Made by a program: the position numbers and the translations under genes
Shown: positions 24,817 through 35,440 of the stretch, piece by piece
How the letters are laid out: every line of letters begins with the position of its first letter
How positions within the stretch are numbered: the stretch's first letter is position 1
Notes under the pieces: generated by a model
Databases searched by the model: none
Told to the model about the DNA's origin: nothing
Seen by the model: only the letters and a program-made list of their open reading frames with translations
Assembly: GCA_028583415.1 (NCBI GenBank)
Contig: CM053266.1
Coordinates: 100,430,377 to 100,494,376 of the forward strand
Length of the DNA: 64,000 bases
Origin: Protea cynaroides
Lineage: Eukaryota > Streptophyta > Magnoliopsida > Proteales > Proteaceae
Direction of reading: 5' to 3'

Positions 24817-26142
24817 ATGGCTCGTACCAAGGTACCCAGAGTGCGTGATCCACTTCGCTTCCGTTCGAATGAAGCTGAGGCACAGTATGCTTACTATGCT
24901 CGTAAGAAAGTGGAAGGGGGTCGCATGGTGAACTTGGCTGAGCTAGCCTTGTTCAATGTAGATGGAGCATTTGGTGATATGGGGTGGCTCCTTGTCATCA
25001 CATACGACACGTGCACATGTCCAGATTTGGTGCGCCAGTTCTATTGTAATCTCCAGGTGGTGGGGAATTACAATGACGTTGAGCATGGTCAGGAGTTGTG
25101 CATCACTAGTAACGTCAAGGGGGTGCACATTTCCATTAATTATCGACAGTTGGCCGATCTGTTGGGCATTGCCTATGATGGCCCCATGGTGTACTGTGCG
25201 TCGGGAGAGCCATAGTTTGTTGAGATGGAGATGAGGGCAGAGATCGACAACCTGTTGCTCCGTCCTGATCGTTGGCAGATGAGAGCTTGTTATCTGCGTC
25301 CAGCTCCACGGGTCTTCTATAAGATTATCCAGCATAATCTGATCCCGCAGAGTGGGCACTATGAGAGGGTGTCTCAGCTGACCCAGTTCCTGATATACAG
25401 TATATGCACTCGACAGCCGATCTGCCTTCCATACATCATCATGCGGACGATGATTAGTGTTACATTGTCCGGTCATAGGGGTAATCTACCCTATGGACGC
25501 ATGATTACAGTGCTACTGACCCGTCTAGGGGTGCATCTGGTAGATGAGAAGATCCAGGAGAAGACCTTCTCGTCGCCTCTAGATTGGGAGGCTATCTGCA
25601 AGATGGGGCTGCGAGATGCTGAGGTTAGTGATGAGGAGAGGAACGCGATGGTGCACCCTCACACTCGGGTTGAGATGGTTGATGCTGAGGCTGCTGCTGC
25701 TGCTGCTAGAGTTCGTGTGGATCCGGTCGACGATGACGACCGTATGTATATGGGCGTCGACTCGATACCACCGCCTTCACCTACACATGCGGCTGGAGTT
25801 GGTACATCTTCTACGACGGCTCCTGCACCTGAGGCTGGTCCTTCCCATTTGGCTGATCCTTCACTTCCACCTTCAGCCATGATGGAGATGCTCCAGGAGA
25901 TCAGGGATGTTCAGCGCAGATCTGATCTGAGGATGGATGAGCTGTTGGCTGCTCAGCGCGCATCAGACGCACAGATGGGAGAGGTTCTAGAGGTGCAGCG
26001 TGCGACTGATCAGAGGATAGCCGGTCTCACAGCTAGTCTACAGACGACCCAGACACAGATAGCCTGGTTGACTAGAGTCTTTGCTGAGGACTACGACAGA
26101 GACCGTGAGGCACCGCCTCCTCCTTCGCCTCCAACTTCCTGA
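24817..26142 (+). pseudogene. Antisense accessory gene of B, one nonsense codon
   Basis: 441 codons on the strand opposite to gag-pol, between primer site and gag. The start ATG (MARTKVPRVRDPLRF) lies six bases after a strong 3' splice site. Residues 1-270 resemble the plant transposon protein domain I know as Pfam PF20167 (FYCNLQVVGNYNDVEHGQEL, YRQLADLLGI); this is from memory. An Ala run follows near residue 291, then an acidic and Pro-rich linker, then a C-terminal heptad-rich coiled coil (RRSDLRMDELLAAQRASD) and a Pro tail. TAG at 25213-25215 (codon 133) replaces a CAG kept in A. Antisense accessory ORFs are known in other plant LTR elements (for example Grande); their role is unknown. 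Confidence 0.8.
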
Positions 26143-26407
26143 GTGTACTTTTATTTTTTCCTTGTACTACAGAGTAACTGTCCGGGTTGTGGACTGTACT
26201 CTACTTTAGTTATGTATATACGTTTTGTTTCTCTCACTCATTGTATGTAACTTATTTTCCCTTTAATAGATCCATTATTCTCTTTTTAAATTTGGTCTCA
26301 ATCATCACTTGTGCTCACAATGTGTTTGTATTACAAATTTTAATTTATCCTATCTCAGTTCGCAATGGTCTTGAATGTGTGTCAGTTTGGCGGGCAAGGC
26401 CTGAGAT
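26143..26407. other. Leader between antisense gene and primer site, no gene
   Basis: AT-rich sequence downstream of the antisense stop and upstream (in the sense direction) of the antisense gene. It probably holds the 3' end of the antisense transcript. No clear signal recognised. Confidence 0.4.
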
Positions 26408-26419
26408 GCTCTGATACCA
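26408..26419 (-). other. Primer binding site of B
   Basis: The minus strand reads TGGTATCAGAGC three bases after the end of the 5' LTR. This is the initiator-tRNA-Met type used by many plant gypsy and copia elements. Confidence 0.92.
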
Positions 26420-26422
26420 AGT

Positions 26423-28741
26423 TGTCACACCCCAATTCTGCACTAATCCGAATGATGTGATGAACCGCTAAATAACCAACGGTTCAACTAGGATCTCAAA
26501 TAGGCTATCCCCGTGTTATCCAAACTTACGCACATCCGTAATCATAATCAGAGTAAATACACAATAGCGGAAATCTTGTAAATAAATGAACTGAGAATCT
26601 ATGTGATATTAAAATTTAAATAACAATTTATTCTGTATCAACCGAGACATAAATAAATATCAATACAAATCTTTAATAAATCCAAGTAAAGAAACCTATA
26701 AAATATCTAATCAAATACACACGAGTTGCACTTGCAAGAGGAGTCGTGTGTATCCACTTCAGCTTCAACTTCCATCGCTGCCACGTTCCCGTACGCAGAC
26801 GCATTCATACAGTCTTCAACGGTATAACCTGCATCATCAACTAAAAATATTCGACGTCGAGGGGTGAGCACACAACACGGCTCAGTGAGTAGCCAAAACA
26901 ATGCAACAATACATATGCATGCAAAAAGTCAATTTATATCTTTGGTCCGGTTTAAAGTTTGCAGTATGCAATAGAAAGGTTTAGGTAGCCAAAGGTCGCG
27001 TTTATTGACTCCGCCTCTATACACGAGTGTGTGACGTTACCCGAAGATCACGTTTATCGTCAACTCACATGCACCCAACCATGAATATTATATAACAAAG
27101 GTTACATTTATTGCTATATAGTTGCTATATAGTGCCATACCAACACGTAAGCCCCTGTTGGCGAGGGCTACAAACTGGGCTCGCAACTAACCAATCCTAA
27201 TGCCAAACAGTGTATCGAAGGCCTCACCCCAGCATCCCTTAGAATGTCCATAGAGATAGAGCTAAGGCCCCCCGGTAGAGTCAGAGACTACAAGGACCGA
27301 GACCACCTCCCCTGATACTCTACGATATAATAGTTCTGCTAAAGTAATGGCGATACGACGATGCCAATGCACTAGACTTGAGTTAGAGATAGAGCTAAAG
27401 TGCTGAGACCCGCCAAAGGTTAACGTTTATTGACGTTCTCATCACACCTCCACTGATACTCGCTCGCATCAAGCACATCAACCATACATATACAAGCACA
27501 TGCCTATTCCTATCTTCATCATCATCATCATGTTATAAACAATAAAGTAAATATGCATGAACAAGTAATAGAAATACTGGATGGCATGCTGTATGCACAT
27601 TACAAACATATTCGCATAGAATCAAACATAGCATAAGACTCAAGAAATAGAAAACAGTTTATTATTAACAAATTTAGTTTGGGGTTAAGGTTCCTCACCT
27701 TAGCTTGCTATAAGATACTTTTCCAAACTTTAAAATCACCTTTACAATGTTATTATATTGCTATAAGACCTAACAAAGTCGATAGAATTTAATTAGAATT
27801 AATTATAGATTTAAAAACTACTATGTTAACTGAGGGTCGGAGGTAGGGTCGATGCTAGGGTCGATGGGTCTATCGACCCTTCCCTCTTTCTAAAATTCCC
27901 GGATGCTGAGGGTCGATGGTCAGGAACACCTAGGGTCGGATGGTCATCGACCCTCGGTGCGACCCTTGGTGCACTTTGGTTCAATTCCCTCTTTTAATCC
28001 ATTCATCGTGTTTGGGATCCTATGGCTTGCTCCTACATTCCATTCTACATTCATTCCATGGTCTGAAACCATGTATAACCCACCTAGATAGCTTTCACGC
28101 ATTCTTCTATGGTTTTCCATGGAAACCTAACCATAGGTTGATGGTTTGGGTTTCTGCGAGATCACACTCTCAACAATTACTAACCTAAGGTCTGTAGAAA
28201 TTCATGGAATTAGTAACCTTACCTGAGAAGATAACTTTTTCTCTGAAATTCTTCTCCTTTGTGCTAAGTTCTCTTCCTTCCCTTTCTTCTTCCTCTTTTC
28301 CTTCTCCTCTCTTTCTCTCAATTCGATTAGGGTTGTGAAAGGAGTGAAAGTGGCTTAGGAACGTCCTTTAAATAGAGTTGGAACATCCTAAATAAGTCCC
28401 TTTGAGATTTGGAAAGAAGCCTAATCGAAAAATATAAAAAATTTCCTAATTTCTATATTCGGCAGAAACCGAGCGTCGATGGGAGGGTCGATGATCCCGT
28501 TGACCCTAGGGTCTTAAGCTGTCCGACCCTCCCTCCAAAACCGAGGGTCTGACTTTCTATTTTGGGAGGTCTGACCCTGCTTTGCTGGGTATGCGACCCT
28601 TCCCCTATTTTAAGTGTTTTTGGGTCGATTTGATACTTGGGATCTCGATCTCCTTCACGCCCTTGGTCCATTTGACTCGACCATGATGGGTAAACCTGGT
28701 TCAAGGTGGTAAGACCGGGTTAGATTGACACGGGTCTTACA
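26423..28741 (-). repeat. 5' LTR of B
   Basis: 2319 bp, same layout as the 3' LTR. It has a 12-base local duplication (gttgctatatag) near 27118. The donor-like site reads CAG/GTAAGG (28222-28217). Confidence 0.95.
26707..26901 (-). CDS. LTR small ORF, B 5' copy
   Basis: 64 codons, nearly the same as the 3' LTR copy, with the core VDDAGYTVED and the Cys tail. In the 5' LTR this frame would lie in the 5' part of the transcript. Confidence 0.4.
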   Translation of the reverse strand: MFWLLTEPCCVLTPRRRIFLVDDAGYTVEDCMNASAYGNVAAMEVEAEVDTHDSSCKCNSCVFD

Positions 28742-29315
28742 TGGAACATAATACTTTTTCATCCTTTGTAATACTCATCATTAGGAAATTCCTCTCCATC
28801 TCGTCTATCCAGTGTGCTGGCCATAATGGATCAGACGGCTTGCCATTAATTTCCCTAGGCTTCATCTTCAAGAATCTCTCCACCAATCGAGAGTGATCCA
28901 ACTGATTTTGAGGATATGCCCCAAACATATGGGGTGGATACTGGTAATTAAACTGAGCTGCTTTCGGAGCCTGTACTGGAATCTGTGCAGCAGGTTGTTG
29001 AGGTGTCTGAGGTGCTGGGTGGTTACCCACCGGTGCTGCACTGGCTTGTCCTATCAGCGTAGGTGCAGCTTGAGTGGCTTGAAACATAATACCCATCGCA
29101 ACTTGCATCTTGGCTTGTGCGTGTTGCATCTGTTGTAGCTACTGAGCCAGATTCATCACCACAGTTGTTAGCTCTGGTGGTGGAGGTGGCAAATTTGTAG
29201 GGTTTGTCTGTTCTGGATTACCCAGTGCAAAATTATTTTCCTGACTGGTCTCCTCCATGGGTGGTGGTGGTGGAACTGCATTCTGGTTCTGTCGGGTTAC
29301 CCTACGTCCAGACAT
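28742..29315 (-). pseudogene. gag: Gag of A, N-terminal part
   Basis: Starts at the ATG at 29315 (MSGRRVTRQNQN), with a Pro-rich N terminus, then an Ala/Gln-rich region and the DPLWPAHWIDEMERNFLMM segment, up to the B insertion. TAG at 29139-29141 (codon 59) breaks it. It joins in frame to 16758 through the duplicated target. Confidence 0.9.
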
Positions 29316-29454
29316 AATTCCTTCTATGATTGGTGGTGCCTGAAAATTATCAAAATAGGTGAGAAGTCATTTATATTTCATGTAGGCACACTAACCGATT
29401 TAAAATTCCAATTCCAGCTCATTTTTAAAGAAAAATTATTGTCTTTTCTATGCA

Positions 29455-29640
29455 GGGTCGATGGTGAGGGTCGATGATATGTCCGACCCTTAGTATCCGA
29501 CCCTGGGAATGACCTGTTCAGGGTCGATGTGAGGGTCGATGGGTGTCCGACCCTCAGTTCTGACCCTTAGTTTTCTGTCAGATTCCCGAGAGCCGAGGGT
29601 CGATGGGAGGGTCGATTCGAGGGTCGATGGTTCTAGTCGA
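29455..29640. repeat. GGGTCGA/TCCGACCC motif cluster in the A leader
   Basis: Counterpart of the B cluster at 23995-24225, with about ten copies of the GGGTCG word in both orientations. It is about 45 bases shorter than in B through a deletion after GACCTGTTC. Confidence 0.55.
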
Positions 29641-29810
29641 GTTATCCAATCCTCAGACTAAAAATCAGATTTTTAAGATTCGATTTTGGGTCATTTCTTA
29701 TTATTTCCCTCCCGTTTTGACTCGTCTCTCCCCTCTAAGTTGTTACAGTGCCACTCCACTATTTTTGGTTGGTTTGAGTCCGGGTTTCGACGTCCACGTC
29801 ATCCATACAG

Positions 29811-30244
29811 GTATGTTCTCCCATTTTTACCTGTTTTTTTAGGTTTTCGTTTCTAGGTTTTTGTCCATTTAACTTGTATTTTTCAAATTAAACTTTTTCC
29901 AACCGTAAAAATTCAATTTTTATTGGGGGCTTTTGTTATTGGTATCTCGAGGAACGAAAGCCCTCAAAATTTTTTGATTTTCATCGGTTGGTTTCCAAGA
30001 AACTCGAAAATTTGTTATTTTTGCCCTAATTTGTCAAAATTTTCGATTTCTTGAAATTTCTTCAAATTGGTCTTCGTGGGTTTCCATTTCCTACTGTGTG
30101 AGTGTCGTAGGGTGTGCTGGAACCTAAGTAAGTCCTCCCGCCCACGTGTATGGTGCAAAGTGAATCTTTTGGGCGACTTACATCGTTAATTTCATATTTT
30201 TACCCTATTAACTCCTTGTCTCCCTTTCTCTTTCTTATCTGCAG
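29811..30244 (+). other. Candidate intron upstream of the antisense gene of A
   Basis: ACAG/GTATGT at the left, pyrimidine run and CTGCAG at the right. It contains a conserved GGGCTTT to AAAGCCC inverted repeat near 29930-29965. Same ends and similar length as in B. Confidence 0.55.
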
Positions 30245-30246
30245 AT

Positions 30247-31608
30247 ATGATGGCTCGTACCAAGATACCCAGAGTTTGCGATCCGCTTCGCTTTCGCCCT
30301 AATGAAGCCGAGGCACAGTATTCCGACTATGCCCGTAAGAAAGTGGAGGGTGGTCGTATGGTGAACTTGGCTGAGCTAGCCTTGTTCAACGTAGAGAGAG
30401 CATTTGGTGACATGGGGTGGCTCCCTGTCATCACCTACGACACATGCACATGTCCGGATTTGGTGGGCCAGTTCTATTGTAATCTCCAAGTGGTGGGGAA
30501 TTACAATGACGTCGAGCATGGTCAAGAGTTGCGCATCACCAGTTACGTTAAAGGGGTGCACATTTCTTTTGGTTATCGGCAACTGGCCGATCTGTTGGGC
30601 ATACCTTATGATGGCCCCATTGTGTACTGTGCGCCTGGAGAGCCACAGTTTGTTTCTATGGAGATGAGGGCAGAGATTGACAATCAGCTGTTATAACCTG
30701 ATCGCTGGCAGATGAGAGCCTATTACCTGCGTCAAGCTCCACGGGTCTTCTGAAAGATTATCCAGCATAATCTGATCCCGCAAAGTGGGCACTATGAGAG
30801 GGTTTCTCAGCTGACCCAGTTTTTGATATACAGTATCTGCACTAGGCAGCCGGTCTGCCTTCCCTACATCATCATGCGGACCATGATTAGTGCTACATTG
30901 TCTGGTCATAGGGGTAATCTACCCTATGGATGCATGATTACAGTCCTACTGACCCGTCTGGGGGTTAACCTGGTAGATGAGAAGATCTAGGAGAAGACCT
31001 TCTCATCGCCTCTGGATTGGGAGGCTATCTGCAAGATGGGTATGCGGGATGCCCAAGTCGGTGACGAGGTGAGGAACGAGATGGTACGCCCTCACACTCG
31101 CATCGAGATGGCTGACGCTGAGGCCGCTGCTGCCGCTGCTAGAGCTCGTGTGGATCCTGTCGACGATGACGACCGTATGTATATGGATGTCGACTCGATA
31201 CCACCGCCTCCCCCTACACGTGCGGCTGGAGTTGGTACTTCTTCTGAGGCGGCTCCTGCACCTGAGGCTGGTCCTTCTCATGCGGCTGGTCCTTCACTCC
31301 CACCTTCTGACTTGATGGAGATGTTGCAGGAGATCAGAGAGACTCAGCGCAGATCCGATTTGAGGATGGAGGAGTTGCTAGACGCTCAGCGTGTGAGAGT
31401 GGATGAGCTGTTAGCCGCCCAGCGCATATCAGACACACGGATGGGAGAGCTTATAGAGGTACAGCGTGCGACTGATCGGAGGGTAGCCGATCTCACAGCT
31501 AGTCTACAGAAGACCCAGACTCAGATAGCCTGGTTGACTAGAGTCTATGCTGAGGACTATGACAGAGATCGTGAGGCCCCGCCTCCTCCTTCACCTCCAA
31601 CTTCTTGA
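30247..31608 (+). pseudogene. Antisense accessory gene of A, three nonsense codons
   Basis: 454 codons including the terminal stop, starting MMARTKIPRV. It is collinear with the gene in B, but the coiled-coil region carries one more 12-residue repeat (RVRVDELLAAQR type). Stops: TAA 30694-30696, TGA 30751-30753, TAG 30988-30990, all at codons that are sense in B. Residues 1-270 resemble the PF20167 type, followed by an Ala run, an acidic DDDDRMYMDVDS stretch, the coiled coil and a Pro tail. Confidence 0.8.
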
Positions 31609-31870
31609 TTGTACTTTATTTTCTTGTACTACAGAGTAACTGTCCGGGTTGTGGACTGTACTCTGCTTTAGTTGTGTATATACATTTTGTTTCTCTCTCT
31701 CATTGTATTTTACTTGTTTCCCCTTTAATAGATGCATTATTCTTTTTTTAAATTTGGTCTCAATCATCACTTGTGCTTACAGTGTGTTTATATTACTGTT
31801 TTTACTTTTATCCTATCTGAGTTCACAATTGTCTCGAATGTATGTTAGTTTAGCGGACAAGGCCTGAGAT

Positions 31871-31882
31871 GCTCTGATACCA
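31871..31882 (-). other. Primer binding site of A
   Basis: The minus strand reads TGGTATCAGAGC three bases inside the 5' LTR end. Identical to B. Confidence 0.92.
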
Positions 31883-31885
31883 AGT

Positions 31886-34184
31886 TGTCACACCCCAATT
31901 CCGCACTGTTCAGAATGGTGTGATGAACCGCTAGCAAACCAATGGTTCAACCAGTATCTCAAGTAGGCTATCCCCGCGTTATCTAAACTTACACACATCC
32001 GTAATCATAATCAGAGTAAATACACCATAGCGAAAATCTTATAAATAAATGAACTGAGGTTCTACTGTGATATAAATATTAAATAGCAAATTATTCTGTA
32101 TCAACTGGGACATAAATAATTATCAAATACATGTCTTTATTAAATTCAAATAAAGAAACCTAAGAAAAATCTAATCGAATACACATGAGTTGCACTCGCA
32201 AGAGGAGTCATGTGTATCTACTTCAGCTTCAGCTTCCATCGCCGCCACGTTCCCGTATGCTGGGGCATTCATGTAATCTTCAACTGTATAACCTGCATCA
32301 TCAACTAAAAATATTCGACGTCGAGGGGGTGAGCACACATCACGGCTCAGTGAGTAGACAAAACAATGCAACAATACATATGCATGCAATCAATTCATAT
32401 CTTTGGTCTGGTTTATAGTTTGCAATGCGCAATAGAAAGGTTGGGTGGTCAAAGGTTAACGTTTATTGACCCCGCCTCTATACACAGGGTGTGGAAGTCC
32501 GCCCGAAGGTTAACGTTTATCGTTATCCCCATCCACCCTAATCATTACATTATAAAATAAAGGTTAACGTTTATTGCTATATAATACCATACTAACACGT
32601 AAGCCCCTGCTAGCGAGGGCTTGCAAACTGGGCTCGCATCTAACCAATCCTAATGCCAAATAGTGTATCCAAGGCCTCACCCCAGCATCCCTCAGGATGT
32701 CCATAGAGATAGAGCTAAGGTCCCTCGGTAGAGTCAGAAACTACAAGGACCGAGACCACCTCCCCTGATACTCGACGACATAATAGTTCTGCTAAAGTAA
32801 TGGCGATACGACGATGCTAATGTACAAGACTTGAGTTAGAGATAGAGCTAAAGTGCTGAGACCCGCCAAAGGTTAACATTTATTGACGTTCTCGTCACAC
32901 CTCCCCTGATATTCGCTCCCATCAAGTACACCAACCACACACATACAATCACATGCCTTTTCCTATCATCATCATCATCATGTTATAAACAATAAAGTAA
33001 ATATGCATGAACAAATAATAAAAATATTGGATGACATGTTGTATGCACATTACAAACATATTTGCATAGAATCAATCATGGCATTGGACTCAAGAAATAG
33101 AAAATAGTTTGTTATTAACCAATTAGTTTAGAGTTCTGTTTCCTCACCTTAGCGTGCTAATAGATACTTTTTCAAGCTTTAAAATCACCTTTATATTATT
33201 ATTATATTGCTAGAAGACCTAACAAAGTCGATAGAATTTAATTAAAATTAATTCTGAATTTAAAAACCATTCTGTCAACTGAGGGTCGGAGGTAGGGTCG
33301 GAGTCTTGATCGACCCTGGGTGCGACCCTCCCCAAACTCTGAACTTCCCGAACATTGAGGGTCGATGGTCAGGATCACCTAGGGTCGGATGGTCATCGAC
33401 CCTCGGTGCGACCCTCGGTGTACCTTGGTCAATTTCCCTCTTTTAGTCCATTCTTTGTGCTTGGGATCCAATGGCTTGCTCCTACATTCCATTTTATATT
33501 CATTCCAGGGTCTGAAACCATTTGTAATCCACCTAGATAGCTTTTATGCATTCTCCTATGGTTTTCCATGAAAACCTAACCATGGTTGATGGTTTGGGTT
33601 TCTCCCAGATCACATTCTCATCAATATCTAACCTAAGGTCTATAGAAACTCATGGAATTAGTATCCATACCTGAGAAGAATACTCCTTCTCTGCAACTCT
33701 TCTCTTTTGGCTAAATTCTCTTCTCTTTCTCTTCTTCCTCTTTTCCTTCTCTTCTCTTTTTCTCAATTCAATTAGGGTTGTGAAATGAGGGAAAGAGGTT
33801 TAGGGACGTCCTTTAAATAGAGTAAGAACATCCTAAAATAAGTCCCTTTGAGATTAGGAAAGAATCCCAATCGAAAATTAGGAAATTTCCTAATTTCAGT
33901 TTCGGCAAAAACTGAGGGTCGATGGGAGGGTCGATGATCCCGTCGACCCTTGGATTCAAGATCTCCGACCCTCCCTTCAAATTTTAGGGTCTGACTTTCT
34001 GTTCTTGGGAGGTCCGACCCTGCTTAGCTGGGTATGCGACCCTCCCTTCAAACTAAGTGTTTTTGGGTCGATTTGATACCTGGGATCTCGATCTCCTTCA
34101 CGCCCTTGGTCCATTTGACTCGACCATGATGAGTAAACCTGGTTCAAGGTGGTAAGACCGGGTTAGATTGACACGGGTCTTACA
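31886..34184 (-). repeat. 5' LTR of A
   Basis: 2299 bp. Shares private variants with the LTR at 10276-12528. Iterons read AAAGGTTAACGTTTATTG almost perfectly in this copy (near 32452, 32507, 32561, 32870). Confidence 0.95.
32171..32389 (-). CDS. LTR small ORF, A 5' copy
   Basis: 72 codons, in the same frame as the copies in A 3', C and D, including the upstream HAYVLLHCFVYSLSRDVCSP segment. The open frame begins with TTG. Confidence 0.42.
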   Translation of the reverse strand: MHAYVLLHCFVYSLSRDVCSPPRRRIFLVDDAGYTVEDYMNAPAYGNVAAMEAEAEVDTHDSSCECNSCVFD

Positions 34185-34189
34185 CTAAC

Positions 34190-35064
34190 AATGATGTCAC
34201 TGATATAATATCTCACAATCCAATTGGAATAACAACCATACAATGAAAAACAATGAATTTTCCAAGTTCACATTTTTATGCATCAATTCTCATTCTTTTA
34301 GAGGCAAGGTGTTTGGGGTCATAGCCTCTGATGGTTATTCCATGTTATGATTCCCCCCAACTTAAAGGGTAACCGGCGGGAGTTTTAAAGGCAATACCAT
34401 CTGATTTTGCCTCCGCCTAGAGTCTTAGACTTTCTAGAAGTGAAGCAGAGGGAGTAACATATGTTGTTCCCTCCATTTCTAATCCATCCACATCGTATTG
34501 TCTATATAAAACTCCTTTTGGTTTGTCATTCGGAGGGAAAGACGGGTGGTATTCCATTTGCTTGATCCTCCGACTCATCATTGGAATAACTCTGGAATTT
34601 TGGGCACCAAGACACCATTCATTTGACCTTTGGTCTTTCCAGAGGATAGTTTCGGAGCCAAATTTTATGTTACTAAAGCCCCGCTCCCGGGGAATTCTGA
34701 TGGTTTTATCAGCGTCGTGGGTTCTCTTTTTAGACCCACACTGTTCATTTTCCGGGGGAAAGGAGAGAAAATACTCTTTGGGAGTTTTCCAAGCATTCCT
34801 TACTCTTTTCTTGTTGGATTTTCCGACAACTTGGACATTTCATCATCTCCCTGATCTCATCAGTAAGTTCCTCCTTCTTCCCTCACTTATTTCTTGGTTT
34901 CGATTATTTCCCAGGGCTTACTCTTTTGGTTTAGAGTGTTATGTTGTGGTCCAATGTAACCGGGTCCATGTGTTGGACTTTCCCATGTAATGGAGATCGT
35001 CTCCCTTACCTTCTCTCTATTATCTTGCGCGGGTTACGTGGCTCCACGCAACAGGAAAGGTAGA
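34190..35064. other. Region between A and C, probably rest of G
   Basis: By position this continues element G upstream of its gag. A weak primer-site-like stretch (minus ATCAGAGGC, 34324-34331) is followed by a possible LTR edge at 34352 (tgttatgattcccccc). Three overlapping plus-strand frames (34523-34990, 34630-34854) show no family I recognise. The GNSDGFISVVGSLFRPTLF stretch at 34692-34748 looks protein-like but I cannot name it. Confidence 0.35.
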
Positions 35065-35432
35065 TGTAAGACCCGTATCAAGCTAACCGGTCTTACCACC
35101 TTATACCAGGTTTACCTATCATGGTCGAGTCAAGTGGACCAAGTGCGTGAAGAAACCACAAGACCAGGTATGAAGTCTAACCCAAAAAACAGTCAAATAT
35201 GATAGTATGGTCGCATGCCTAAACAGGTATGATCGACCCCACCTCAAAGGAGTCCAACCCATGACTTTTTGGTCGTAGGGTCGCATGTCTTAAAAAAACG
35301 TAGGGTTGATAGATTCTGTGACCCTACATCCGACCCTACGATAACAGTCAGAAACTGAAAAATAGGAAACCTTCCTAATTCAAAGGGGGTCTTTCCTAAA
35401 CTCATTGGGACTTATTATGGAGGGTTTTCCTC

Positions 35433-35440
35433 TATAAATA
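35433..35440 (+). promoter_or_regulatory. TATA box of the C LTR
   Basis: TATAAATA, replacing the TATTTAAA of the other LTRs at the equivalent place, followed by the conserved CTCTTTCACTCC stretch. Confidence 0.55.

Larger units (their letters stand above)
16759..28741 (-). mobile_element. Complete chromovirus B nested in gag of A
   Basis: An element of about 12 kb with LTRs at 16759-19065 and 26423-28741. Target duplication is tggca at 16754-16758 and tggaa at 28742-28746 (one change). The LTRs share private variants (actaatc.gaatgatgtg) and differ by seven bases in their first 95, mostly transitions, fewer further in. It is younger than A because it interrupts A. Same family and gene order as A; gag, pol and the antisense gene all carry stops. 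Confidence 0.96.
10276..34184 (-). mobile_element. Complete chromovirus A (Tekay/Del-like), split by B
   Basis: Both LTRs are present (10276-12528 and 31886-34184) with the target duplication ctaac at 10271-10275 and 34185-34189. The two LTRs share private variants (gctagcaaacc, caagtaggc) that confirm the pairing. Sense order on the minus strand: 5' LTR, primer site, antisense gene, gag, pol, polypurine tract, 3' LTR. Element B interrupts gag. Removing B and one duplication copy gives a gag of exactly 1296 bases, the same length as the gag in B, which strongly supports the reconstruction. Confidence 0.95.
4466..35064 (-). mobile_element. Decayed chromovirus G, host of element A
   Basis: An old Ty3/gypsy element on the minus strand. 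Its LTR end, polypurine tract, pol and gag occupy 4466-10275. Element A (10276-34184, duplication ctaac) interrupts it in the leader just upstream of gag. The remainder probably continues at 34190-35064, where C cuts it again. The LTR starts TGTGAGACC and differs in sequence from the main family. Coding parts are heavily interrupted by stops and frameshifts, so it is older than A. The right-hand limit is inferred. Confidence 0.6.

Noticed and set aside
31003..31281. Minus-strand frames over the antisense gene (also 24943-25476, 25659-25880)
   Set aside because: Shadows of the accessory gene, which has the splice site, start and domain on the plus strand.
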